Assembly (NCBI GenBank): GCA_947495795.1
Contig: CANMAI010000008.1
Span: 214,236-278,235, forward strand
DNA: 64,000 nt
DNA from: an uncultured Paracoccaceae bacterium
GTDB taxonomy: Bacteria > Pseudomonadota > Alphaproteobacteria > Rhodobacterales > Rhodobacteraceae
Reading direction: 5' to 3'
Below the pieces are notes generated by a model that saw only the letters and a program-made list of their open reading frames with translations, was not told the DNA's origin and searched no databases. Shown here one piece after another: positions 17,176 to 25,412 of the stretch. Numbering within the stretch: the first letter of the stretch is position 1; every line of letters starts with the position of its first letter. Made by a program: the position numbers and the translations under genes.

Positions 17176-18099
17176 ATGGATCTAGGGCCTTACCTTCTGC
17201 TTGCGTCTCTTGAAGGGGCGATCACAGCGTCTATTCTAGCGCTTACTGCTGTGGGTCTCAGCCTCGTGTTCGGGGTCATGCGGGTTGTGAATGTGGCGCA
17301 TGGAGAGTTCTTCATGCTGGGCGCCGTGGCCTCGTGGTTCGTGGCCACATATCTCGGCACACATCCAGCCATCGGCTTCATCGCTGCATTGCTGATCGCG
17401 CCGCTGCTTGTCGGCGCGCTTGCCGCAACCGCCGATTGGCTGGTACTGCGACGTATAAACTACGATCCCGAGCGCACGATCGTTGCTACGATCGGTCTCC
17501 TCTACATCCTCCAGCAGGGCACTTTGATGACATTCGGGCCGGATGCACGCCCGGTGGAGCCGCCTTTCAATCAGCGCCTCGCGATCCCGTGGCCAAGTTT
17601 TGAAGGTGGGTTCCATCTGACATGGCCCTGGGGCCTTGGGACGACGAGTTACAAGCTCTTCATCATAGCCGCTGCCATCACGATCCTCTTTGGCCTTTGG
17701 GTACTGATGTCGCGCACGAAGATCGGCTTGATCATGCGCGCCACGCAGTTGGATAGAGACATGGCTCAAGCGTTTGGCATTCCGGTAGAGCGTGTGTACG
17801 CGCTGGTCTTCGGCCTTGGCGCAGGCCTTGCTGCACTGGCTGCGGTTCTGATCGTGCCCGTGCAGCAGGCCCACTATCTGATGGGCGGAGACCCGTTGCT
17901 TCTCTCCTTCATCGTGGTGATCATAGGCGGGCTTGGCAGTTTGCCCGGTACTGTGATTGCTGCCGTCTTAATAGGGCTAAGCGATGGAATTATCTCTGTT
18001 TTCTTCTCGCCAACGCTCGCCAAAATCCTTGCCACACTGCTTGTTGCACTGGTTCTTGTCTTCCGTCCGCAAGGGCTTTTGGGCAAGCGTATAGCATGA
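17176..18099 (+). CDS. Branched-chain-type ABC transporter permease (LivH-like)
   Basis: A 307-residue inner-membrane permease with about eight transmembrane helices and the LivH family start (GAITASILALTAVGLSLVFGVMRVVNVAHGEFFMLGA). It also has the cytoplasmic coupling loop region MRATQLDRDMAQAFGI. It starts 18 bases after the binding-protein stop and its last four bases overlap the next permease (ATGA), so the two are translationally coupled. Confidence 0.93.
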   Translation: MDLGPYLLLASLEGAITASILALTAVGLSLVFGVMRVVNVAHGEFFMLGAVASWFVATYLGTHPAIGFIAALLIAPLLVGALAATADWLVLRRINYDPERTIVATIGLLYILQQGTLMTFGPDARPVEPPFNQRLAIPWPSFEGGFHLTWPWGLGTTSYKLFIIAAAITILFGLWVLMSRTKIGLIMRATQLDRDMAQAFGIPVERVYALVFGLGAGLAALAAVLIVPVQQAHYLMGGDPLLLSFIVVIIGGLGSLPGTVIAAVLIGLSDGIISVFFSPTLAKILATLLVALVLVFRPQGLLGKRIA

Positions 18100-19040
18100 G
18101 TTCTGCCCGATCCGCACATATACTGCACCTCGGCGTTCTGGGTCTGCTTTTCGCAGCTTTCTTTCTGCTGCCCGCCTATCATCAGGGAAACCTTGCGCGG
18201 ATCCTTGTACTGGCGGTCTATGCGATGGGGTACAACCTGCTATTCGGCTACACAGGCCTCCTCAGTCTGGGCCACGCAGTCTTTTTCGCCGCCGGAATGT
18301 ACGGGTTGGGATTGGCGATGCATTTGGGCGGAGCCACTCCTGCCCCTGCTTTTCTGGCAGGTATGATCGCTGCGCTTCTAGTGGCCGGTGTGATTGGATC
18401 GCTGGCTCTGCGCACAGTGGGTGTCGCTTTTATGATCGTCACACTTATGTTTGCTCAGGCCGGGTATCTCACCATCCTCTATTTTGGTACCTACACCCGG
18501 GGTGACGAAGGGTTCGTGATCCCACAAACCGCCCGTGCACTCTGGGGCTTCGATCTTACCGATCCAACGAACCGCTACTTCGCCGCATTGATCCTCTTTG
18601 CCGTCGTTCTTCTCTTTATCGGTTGGTTGGTGAACACATCGTTCGGGCGTTCCCTAATAGCTATCCGCGAAAACGAAGAGCGGGCCCGGATGCTTGGATA
18701 CGATGTTCAGCGGGCAAAATGGATCGCGGTCACTCTTTCGGGCCTGCTTTCAGGCATGTCTGGCGCTGCATATGCTCTTCTATTCGGTTATGCCGGGGCC
18801 ACATTTGCATCCGTTCAATACTCGATCCTGCCACTTCTCTGGGTACTTCTTGGCGGAGCGGGGACCACAATCGGGCCACTGGTTGGTACCATATTCATGT
18901 TCTACCTTATTGATTTTGCGAGCGAAGTCACAAGTGCCTACATGCTTGTCGCCGGGGTTGCATTTGTGCTTCTCACCCTGTTCGCCCCCACGGGCATTGC
19001 CGGAGAGTTGCGGCGCAGAGCTTTGCCATGGCTGCCGTGA
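18096..19040 (+). CDS. Branched-chain-type ABC transporter permease (LivM-like)
   Basis: A 314-residue second permease. Conserved LivM features include GYNLLFGYTGLLSLGHAVFFAAGMYG and the coupling helix IRENEERARMLGYDVQRAKW. It overlaps the upstream LivH-like gene by 4 bases and the downstream ATPase by 13 (or 1, if that gene starts at 19040). It forms the membrane channel with the LivH-like partner. Confidence 0.93.
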   Translation: MSSARSAHILHLGVLGLLFAAFFLLPAYHQGNLARILVLAVYAMGYNLLFGYTGLLSLGHAVFFAAGMYGLGLAMHLGGATPAPAFLAGMIAALLVAGVIGSLALRTVGVAFMIVTLMFAQAGYLTILYFGTYTRGDEGFVIPQTARALWGFDLTDPTNRYFAALILFAVVLLFIGWLVNTSFGRSLIAIRENEERARMLGYDVQRAKWIAVTLSGLLSGMSGAAYALLFGYAGATFASVQYSILPLLWVLLGGAGTTIGPLVGTIFMFYLIDFASEVTSAYMLVAGVAFVLLTLFAPTGIAGELRRRALPWLP

Positions 19041-19750
19041 TGCTGCTTGAAGCGGCGGGCCTCTCCAAATCCTTCGGCGGGCTGGATGCCGTGTGCGCTG
19101 TGGATTTCAAGCTGCCTCAAGGCCAAATCCGGGCTTTGATCGGACCAAACGGAGCAGGTAAATCGACCTTCGTGGGGATGCTGTGCGGGCGGATACCTGC
19201 GAGTAAGGGTGAAATATCATTCGAAGGTCAGCGGATCACCGGCTGGCCTGCGCACCGCAGAATTCGGCTTGGCATGGCCTATACTTTCCAGATCACCTCC
19301 GTCTTTGGCGCTCTCAGCCTCTTTGAAAACGTAGCGCTTGCGGCACGGCGGGCGCATGGCGGAAAGGCTGCTAAGGTTGATGGGATCACTAAAGAAGTGC
19401 TGGAGAGGGTGGGCCTCGCTGATCGACTCCAACAGCAGGCGCGAGATCTCAGCTATGGCCATCAGCGTCTTCTGGAGATTGCCATGGGGCTGGCACAAAC
19501 GCCCCGGCTTTTCATCCTTGATGAGCCGACTCAGGGGCTGGCTGAAAACGAGGTGGAAAGCTTCAAAACACTGATCCGCACACTTGGGCAGGATACTACC
19601 GTTCTGTTGATAGAGCACAATATGGACGTGGTGATGGAAACAGCGGATTACATCACTGTTCTGGATCAGGGCAGGACGCTTGCGGAGGGCCCACCCGAAG
19701 CCATCCGCCAAAACGATGCCGTGCAAGCGGCGTATCTCGGAACCGGTTGA
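19028..19750 (+). CDS. ABC transporter ATP-binding protein (LivG-like)
   Basis: A 240-residue ATPase with Walker A GPNGAGKST, signature LSYGHQR in place of LSGGQ (common in LivG), Walker B LFILDEPTQGL and the switch His in IEHNMDVVM. The start could be 19028 (MAAVMLL) or ATG 19040; both overlap the permease stop. Its stop overlaps the next ATPase start as TGATG. Confidence 0.93.
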   Translation: MAAVMLLEAAGLSKSFGGLDAVCAVDFKLPQGQIRALIGPNGAGKSTFVGMLCGRIPASKGEISFEGQRITGWPAHRRIRLGMAYTFQITSVFGALSLFENVALAARRAHGGKAAKVDGITKEVLERVGLADRLQQQARDLSYGHQRLLEIAMGLAQTPRLFILDEPTQGLAENEVESFKTLIRTLGQDTTVLLIEHNMDVVMETADYITVLDQGRTLAEGPPEAIRQNDAVQAAYLGTG

Positions 19751-20445
19751 TGCTGGATTTACGCGGTATTTCGACCGGCTACGGCAAGGCTCAGGTTCTC
19801 TTTGATGTCTCGTTCACCGTGAACCCCGGAGAAGTCGTCTGCCTTGTCGGGCGGAACGGCGCTGGCAAGACGACCATGATGAGGGCCATCATGGCTCTTC
19901 TGCCGCTTTGGCAGGGAGAGGTGGAAATAGGCGGCAAACCTGTCAGTAGCTTGCCCGCTCACTGTATTGCGGCTGAGGGGCTGGGCTACATCCCGCAGGG
20001 CCGGAGGCTCTTCACGGAACTTACCGTGCAGCAGAACCTCGATATTGGGCTGATGGTGAGCGGTGGTGGAGAAGACATGCTAGCGCGGATTTTCGCTCTC
20101 TTTCCCCGCTTAGAGGAACGCCGCCTGCAACGCGCGGAAACGCTTTCAGGCGGCGAGCAGCAGATGCTTGCCACGGCCCGCGCCCTCTGTACGAACCCAA
20201 GCACCCTGCTTCTTGATGAGCCCAGCGAGGGCCTTCAACCCTCGATGATCGCGCTCGTCCGAGAGGTCATCACGCGGATGCGCGCCGAAAATATGGGAGT
20301 GTTGCTGGTTGAACAACGGGTGGATACCATCCTTTCGATCGCAGACCGGGTTGTGTTTCTGGAGAATGGGCGCATTGCCGAGACGGCAGATATTGCAACG
20401 CTCCGCGCCAAGCCAGAGCGACTAAACGGCTATCTCGGCGTTTGA
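19750..20445 (+). CDS. ABC transporter ATP-binding protein (LivF-like)
   Basis: A 231-residue ATPase with Walker A GRNGAGKTT, signature LSGGEQQ, Walker B LLLDEPSEGL and the LivF-typical RRLFTELTVQQNL. It completes a five-component importer. ATG 19750 overlaps the previous stop; a TTG one codon upstream is also possible. The enamidase gene follows 44 bases downstream. Confidence 0.93.
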   Translation: MLDLRGISTGYGKAQVLFDVSFTVNPGEVVCLVGRNGAGKTTMMRAIMALLPLWQGEVEIGGKPVSSLPAHCIAAEGLGYIPQGRRLFTELTVQQNLDIGLMVSGGGEDMLARIFALFPRLEERRLQRAETLSGGEQQMLATARALCTNPSTLLLDEPSEGLQPSMIALVREVITRMRAENMGVLLVEQRVDTILSIADRVVFLENGRIAETADIATLRAKPERLNGYLGV

Positions 20446-20489
20446 CCTGCAAAGCGCCGTGAGGGGATTGATTGAAAGGAGAGTGGGTG

Positions 20490-21674
20490 ATGGCAGATAG
20501 GAAAATGGTGGTCCGCAATATCGGCCTGATGCTCTCTGGCAAAATGGAAGCCCCAATTCTGGATGCGGATTGCATTGTCGCCCAAGGCGGCAAGATCACA
20601 GGTTTTGGCGTTGAAAAAGATCTGGATTGCGAGGGGGCAGATACACTGGTCGACGCACAGGGCGTTACCCTCGCGCCCGGGCTGATTGATAGCCATGTGC
20701 ATCCCGTTGTTGGTGATTACACTCCCCGGCAGCAACAGTTACACTGGATCGATTCCACACTGCATGGTGGTGTTACAACACTGATTTCGGCAGGCGAAGT
20801 GCATATGCCAGGGCGCCCCAAGGATGTTGTCGGCCTCAAGGCAATGGCCATCGCCTCTCAGCGCTGGTACGAAAATTTTCGCCCCTCTGGCATGAAAGTT
20901 CATGCGGGTGCGCCTGTGATTGAACACGGGATGGTGGAAGAGGACTTCAAGGAGCTGGCCGATGCCGGGGTCAAGCTTCTCGGCGAGGTTGGCCTTGGCA
21001 CGGTGAAGGACGGTAAGACAGCACAGCAAATGGTGGCGTGGGCCCGGAAATACGGGATCCAGAGCACAATTCATACAGGCGGGCCGTCCATTCCCGGCTC
21101 CGGCCTGATTGATGCGGATATGGTGCTGGAAACCGGCACTGATGTAGTGGGCCATATCAATGGTGGGCATTCCGCGCTGCCGGATGATCAGATTGTCTGC
21201 CTTTGCGAAAACTGCAAAGCAGCCCTGGAAATCGTGCACAACGGCAATGAACGGGCTGCCTTGCTGACGCTGAACACCGCGCGGGAACTTGGTAAGCTCG
21301 ATCAGGTAATCCTTGGTACAGATGGTCCGGCCGGCTCTGGCGTACAGCCTCTTGGGATACTCCGAATGATTGCGATGCTTTCGAGCCTAGGGAACGTTCC
21401 AGCCGAGATTGCCTTTTGCTTCGGCAACGGCAACACGTCGCGCCAGCGAAAGCTTGATACTGGCTTGATCGAAGTGGGAATGTGCGCCGACTTTGTGCTG
21501 ATGGATCAGGCGCAGCACGCGCCAGGCAAGACGATCCTCGAGTCTGTGCAGCTTGGCAATTTACCGGGCGTGGGGATGACCGTGATTGACGGCACCATTC
21601 GCTCACTCCGCAGCAGGAATACTCCACCGGCGATGCGTTTGCCGGAACTGGTGGAGGGGCAGTTTACTGGCTGA
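20490..21674 (+). CDS. Enamidase (6-oxo-1,4,5,6-tetrahydronicotinate amidohydrolase-like)
   Basis: A 394-residue amidohydrolase-superfamily enzyme. It aligns from memory along its length with the Eubacterium barkeri enamidase of nicotinate fermentation: GDYTPRQ, LHGGVTTLISAGEVHMPGRPKD, GEVGLGTVKD, HTGGPSIPGS, HINGG and C-terminal SRNTPPA. Metal ligands include H69 and H71 (DSHVHP), and TDGPAGSG carries a late Asp. The known reaction hydrolyses the enamide ring of tetrahydro-6-oxonicotinate to 2-formylglutarate and ammonia. ATG 20490 has AAGGAGAG upstream, so I prefer it to TTG 20472. It is last in the transporter operon, convergent with the matching oxidoreductase genes. Confidence 0.85.
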   Translation: MADRKMVVRNIGLMLSGKMEAPILDADCIVAQGGKITGFGVEKDLDCEGADTLVDAQGVTLAPGLIDSHVHPVVGDYTPRQQQLHWIDSTLHGGVTTLISAGEVHMPGRPKDVVGLKAMAIASQRWYENFRPSGMKVHAGAPVIEHGMVEEDFKELADAGVKLLGEVGLGTVKDGKTAQQMVAWARKYGIQSTIHTGGPSIPGSGLIDADMVLETGTDVVGHINGGHSALPDDQIVCLCENCKAALEIVHNGNERAALLTLNTARELGKLDQVILGTDGPAGSGVQPLGILRMIAMLSSLGNVPAEIAFCFGNGNTSRQRKLDTGLIEVGMCADFVLMDQAQHAPGKTILESVQLGNLPGVGMTVIDGTIRSLRSRNTPPAMRLPELVEGQFTG

Positions 21675-21706
21675 CCATAGCGTTTCGATTTTTGCTTGAG
21701 GTATTA

Positions 21707-21720
21707 CGCTTTGCAAAGCG
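21707..21720. terminator. Perfect palindrome after the enamidase gene
   Basis: CGCTTTGCAAAGCG, a 14-base perfect palindrome 33 bases after the enamidase stop, in a 274-base gap between two convergent operons. It could be a weak bidirectional transcript-end structure or a protein site; no T-run follows, so it is not a classical intrinsic terminator. Nothing else was recognised in 21675-21948. Confidence 0.35.
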
Positions 21721-21948
21721 CGCTCGAGGGTCCGCGACAGGTACCGCTTTGAGCGGGTGGCTCAGCCAGAGAAGACAGGCAAACGGCAGTGGTACCCGCT
21801 GCGTCCTGGCGTTCTGCGGTGCGGATGTTTAGCTGATCGTCTCTCAAATCCGATCGCTCCGGGAAGGTTCGTCATGATCGGGCTTTTGATTAATCATTGA
21901 GTTCCAATCTAAATCGGCGCCGTCTGCTTCATGCCCCAAGAAACTCGC

Positions 21949-22533
21949 CTAGCGCAGCCCATCCTCACCCTTGGCGTCTGCGTGCTCTAACCCGCCTACA
22001 CGGGGCAAAGGGCGCCCACTATCGGTAACGGCAACAGCTACCATGATCTCGTTCGCGCGCGGGGCATCGTTGAGCCGCACTTCGATACCATCAAAATGTG
22101 AGCGCACGTAGGCTGCATCTTTGTGGCCGAGAGGCACATCCAGCACCTGACCCGGCCCACCCATCTTCTTGGACGAGGGCACAAGGGCAGCCCCCTTCGC
22201 CACGGCCTTCCGGAGAGGGGCACCAAGTTTGGGGTGAAGGATCGCAGCTGCATGCTCAAGTTCGCCATTCTCGCCAACCATCGCGGCCTTGCCGAAGCTT
22301 TCGGCCGCATCCGGCGCTATACCTAAAGCCTGAACACACTTTGCGCCGAGAAGCGCGCCGAGCTCCGCGCCGATATCCATGAGCGGTTCCAGATCGTCCA
22401 CATAGGTGCCCGCAAACGGGTTCGCGATCACCGCCGTCGCCACAGCCTTACGCGTGGCCGGAGAAATGGTTTTGTCCGCCTCCTTGTGCGTCTCCTCAAT
22501 CCACACGGCGATCTTCCGTATCTCGGCACTCAT
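21949..22533 (-). CDS. AA_synth (PF06684) family protein, distal copy
   Basis: A 194-residue member of the so-called amino acid synthesis family, structurally known but without a proven reaction. Family features are the N-terminal KIAVWIEETHKEAD, NPFAGTYVDDLEPL, GKAAMVGENGELEHAAAILHP, LVPSSKKMGGPG and KDAAYVRSHFDGIEVRL. It ends KGEDGLR, like its neighbour, indicating an old tandem duplication. It is last gene of the - strand oxidoreductase operon; its start overlaps the upstream stop by 4 bases. The neighbourhood suggests a role in metabolism of the ring-opened or heterocyclic intermediate. Confidence 0.85.
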   Translation of the reverse strand: MSAEIRKIAVWIEETHKEADKTISPATRKAVATAVIANPFAGTYVDDLEPLMDIGAELGALLGAKCVQALGIAPDAAESFGKAAMVGENGELEHAAAILHPKLGAPLRKAVAKGAALVPSSKKMGGPGQVLDVPLGHKDAAYVRSHFDGIEVRLNDAPRANEIMVAVAVTDSGRPLPRVGGLEHADAKGEDGLR

Positions 22534-23114
22534 CGCAAACCATCCTCCCCTTTCACATCTTCGGCTCTCAACCCACCCGAACGATCATGAATCCGTGCCC
22601 CGGTTGTCATAACCAGAGCCACGATCAGTTCATCTGCACGAGGGCCATCGGGCACACCCACTTCCATCGCATCGAAGTGGCCGCGTACATAGGAAGCGTT
22701 GATGTGGGTTATGGGAATATCGAGCCGTGCACCAACCGCACCCACTTTCTTTGAGGAGGGTACAATCGCCTTCGCATCCCCCAGCACCTCGCGCATCGCA
22801 TACCCCCCCGGCACATGCCAGAGCGCGCCGTGTTCCACCTCTCCAGCGGAGCCCACAATTGCACCTTTCCCGTAAGCGGCAACAAGAGAAGCATCACCAC
22901 CAAGAATACCGACGAGGTCTTTTGCCATCCTGAGGCCAAGCGGCTTCAGGTCCTCCATGAAGCCTGCGATTTCGGGCTCATAGCGCCCTGCAAACGGGTT
23001 CTCCAGAACGGCAAGAAGTGCGGCTCGCACAAGGGGCTTTCTAGCCCGCGGACCACCCTCATGGTAGATCTCCTCCACAGCAGAAACAATTTTGCGCAAG
23101 ATTGGTTCAGGCAT
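22530..23114 (-). CDS. AA_synth (PF06684) family protein, proximal copy
   Basis: A 194-residue paralogue of the following gene (NPFAGRYEPEI, GKGAIVGSAGEVEHGALWHVPGG, IVPSSKKVGAVG, NASYVRGHFDAMEV, closing KGEDGLR). The longer frame to 23174 is rejected in favour of ATG 23114, which overlaps the UPF0280 stop by 8 bases and matches the partner's N-terminus. Two diverged copies in one operon suggest a heteromeric complex or two successive reactions on related substrates; neither can be decided from sequence. Confidence 0.85.
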   Translation of the reverse strand: MPEPILRKIVSAVEEIYHEGGPRARKPLVRAALLAVLENPFAGRYEPEIAGFMEDLKPLGLRMAKDLVGILGGDASLVAAYGKGAIVGSAGEVEHGALWHVPGGYAMREVLGDAKAIVPSSKKVGAVGARLDIPITHINASYVRGHFDAMEVGVPDGPRADELIVALVMTTGARIHDRSGGLRAEDVKGEDGLR

Positions 23115-23973
23115 GTAGCGGTACCTTCTTTGGAGGAAGACAAAGGGGCATTTCGAGCGTTTCGGCCTGTCCATTCAGAAAGAGAGCAGCGCCAGACACG
23201 CGACCTTTCCGGAGAAGGTAAATCGCCTCGGATCTGCCCTGCGCCAACGCCGCAGCGGTCTCTGACGCCGCTAGTGGCCCGCATCCTGTCACAACACGGC
23301 GTGCGCCGAGATCACTGTCAGGATCCAGTTCTGCGGCCGGTTTTCGCCTGATATTCGGATGCCCCGGCACATCCACCTCATTTGCGATCAAAGTCGCCGA
23401 TGCATCAGCAACCGCAGCATTCTTGGAGATCACGGTAACACTGTCTGCGATACCCAAAGAAAGGCTGCGCCCGCCACGCCCGCTGGTTGCAAGACCGCCA
23501 CGTCCGACTGGAAGCTCTACCAAACCTTGCTCTCGACCGTCCAGATCCGAGATCAGAATGCGGCCGCTCTCGTGCTTTCCGACGAAAAAGGCAATATCAC
23601 CACCATTGTTGACGAGTATCGTTCGGACTGCAAAAGCACCCATAACCACTTCAAGAACTTCGTCAGCAACAGCACCCGCAACGGCTGCCATGGGAGTTAT
23701 GAAGTGGCGCCTTTCGTCACGTACCGCACCGCACATCCTTTGGGAAACGGGGCTCAGGCGGTGCATCAAGCAATCTTGCAAGGGTTTTCGCAACACAGGA
23801 AGGTCCGCCGACAATTCAAAGAGAATGCTTTGAAAGCGCTCGAACGCTACGTCGAAAGCACGCGCGCGGTGATCAGGATTTTTGGGTGTAATGGAGAGTA
23901 TCAGGTCAATCGGCCCATGCTGCAAGTGAAGCCGCTGACCATCTGGGAGGAGTCTTGCAACAGCACTCTGCAT
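23107..23973 (-). CDS. UPF0280 (ApbE-related) family protein
   Basis: A 288-residue protein of the UPF0280 family, related in fold to the flavin transferase ApbE. Characteristic stretches are RMCGAVRDERRHFITPMAAVAGAVADEVLE, ILVNNGGDIAF and GRSLSLGIADSVTVISKNAAVADASATLIAN. No biochemical function is established for the family. It sits 2 bases after the 6-hydroxynicotinate-reductase-like gene, so flavin attachment or handling for that enzyme is one hypothesis. Overlap with the next gene is 8 bases. Confidence 0.85.
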   Translation of the reverse strand: MQSAVARLLPDGQRLHLQHGPIDLILSITPKNPDHRARAFDVAFERFQSILFELSADLPVLRKPLQDCLMHRLSPVSQRMCGAVRDERRHFITPMAAVAGAVADEVLEVVMGAFAVRTILVNNGGDIAFFVGKHESGRILISDLDGREQGLVELPVGRGGLATSGRGGRSLSLGIADSVTVISKNAAVADASATLIANEVDVPGHPNIRRKPAAELDPDSDLGARRVVTGCGPLAASETAAALAQGRSEAIYLLRKGRVSGAALFLNGQAETLEMPLCLPPKKVPLHA

Positions 23974-23975
23974 CG

Positions 23976-25412
23976 TTATCTACACCCGCTGGCAGGTTTC
24001 ACATGCCGTACATCGTTGCTAAGCACGTCTTCCACGTCTTGAACATGCTCCAGATGGCCGCCGAGTTCAGCATAGTCTTTCCGCCGCATAGTAAACTCGA
24101 TCGGGGCAACAAGTGCGGGAGTTGGAACATATCCGAACGCATTCTCTGGCGTTTCCAGAACGTCCACCATCACTGTAATGCCTCCACCGGGCCAGACATA
24201 GGCATCCGCCCCGCCACACGTAACCCGCGTAAGCGCGGATTTTACGGAACGTGTGAGGCCAACCGGGTTCTCAGTAACACCAGCGCGGAGTGATCCTCCG
24301 GCGCCCCCCATGAAGAGGACAGAGCAAACAGAAGGCTCGCAGTTCTCAGCAACCCGGTCAACCGATGTCTGAAGAGCTGGTGTCAAGGGTTCAGGCCGCA
24401 GGACCAGATCATCATCCAATTTGTAGTAGGCCCATTGCTCACCCGTGGTAGACACCATGAGAAGGCGCAGACCCGGCCATGCCACTTTCGGATCAATCTT
24501 CTTGATTAGCACAAGCGGGTCTTCGATATCTGTGCCGCCCCATGCAGTACCTGGCTCCGCCACCTGAAAGTATCGCCCGGGTGTGGAGCGTCTTCCGCGC
24601 ACGCGGATACCTGCTGGCGGCATGTCAAGCTGCTTGCCTGCCTCATGCTCTGTCAGGACACCGGTGATATGGTCATCTACCACGATCACTTCATCCACAT
24701 GACGCTGCCACTGCTTTGCAAACATCCCGATAGCAGCGGAGCCGCAGCCAACACGCATCAGGCGCTCCATTTCGCCATCAATCACCGGCGGCATGCCCGC
24801 TTGCACAATCACGCTGGCACCATCGTCAATCATCAGTTCTACAGCCTCGCGATTGCAGAGTTTCAACAGGGCATCACACGTCTCACGTCCCTCGGCCTTG
24901 CTGCCGCCTGTGAGATGATCCACCCCACCAAGAGAAAGCATCTTGGAGCCGTACTCAGCCGTCATCACATGGCCGACCGGTTCTCCACCAGCCCGCACAA
25001 TCGCTGTTTCCTCGCCAATATGGCGATCCGTATCGATCTTCACTTTCACGCCGCAATAGCTGAAAATACCCTCAGTCACGACCGTGACCATATCCACCCC
25101 GTCGATATCTTGTGAGACAATGAACGGCGCAGGCTTGTAATCCGGATAAGTAGTGCCCGCCCCAACAGCAGTAACGAACGGGCGGGACGCGTGTACGAGA
25201 TCGCCCTCCCAGTCCTCGCCAAGGAAAGATACGGCCTGCCCTCCAACTTCTATAGTTCTTTCAATAATTGTCAGAGGATCAAGGCGAACGAGTTGGCCCG
25301 CATGATTGGCATATCGGTCGCATGCACCTGAACGGCCGTCGGCAATGTAGCACATAACCGGGCAAGCATCGCAGCGGATCTTCTCGATTGGCGTGTTCTC
25401 TCGATCAGCCAT
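23976..25412 (-). CDS. 6-hydroxynicotinate reductase-like iron-sulfur protein
   Basis: A 478-residue protein resembling the 6-hydroxynicotinate reductase of Eubacterium barkeri, which reduces 6-hydroxynicotinate to 1,4,5,6-tetrahydro-6-oxonicotinate using reduced ferredoxin. The N-terminal cluster motif C14-X2-C17-X3-C21-X9-C31 (CDACPVMCYI ... GACDRYANHAG) is the family signature. Its product would be the substrate of the enamidase at 20.5-21.7 kb. The start overlaps the upstream Mo-subunit stop by 8 bases. Family recognition is strong; the exact substrate in this organism is inferred. Confidence 0.85.
   Translation of the reverse strand: MADRENTPIEKIRCDACPVMCYIADGRSGACDRYANHAGQLVRLDPLTIIERTIEVGGQAVSFLGEDWEGDLVHASRPFVTAVGAGTTYPDYKPAPFIVSQDIDGVDMVTVVTEGIFSYCGVKVKIDTDRHIGEETAIVRAGGEPVGHVMTAEYGSKMLSLGGVDHLTGGSKAEGRETCDALLKLCNREAVELMIDDGASVIVQAGMPPVIDGEMERLMRVGCGSAAIGMFAKQWQRHVDEVIVVDDHITGVLTEHEAGKQLDMPPAGIRVRGRRSTPGRYFQVAEPGTAWGGTDIEDPLVLIKKIDPKVAWPGLRLLMVSTTGEQWAYYKLDDDLVLRPEPLTPALQTSVDRVAENCEPSVCSVLFMGGAGGSLRAGVTENPVGLTRSVKSALTRVTCGGADAYVWPGGGITVMVDVLETPENAFGYVPTPALVAPIEFTMRRKDYAELGGHLEHVQDVEDVLSNDVRHVKPASGCR

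Noticed and set aside
21675..21948. Possible small gene or regulator between the two halves of the catabolic locus
   Set aside because: No frame with a start, ribosome-binding site and plausible composition; only a 14-base palindrome stands out.
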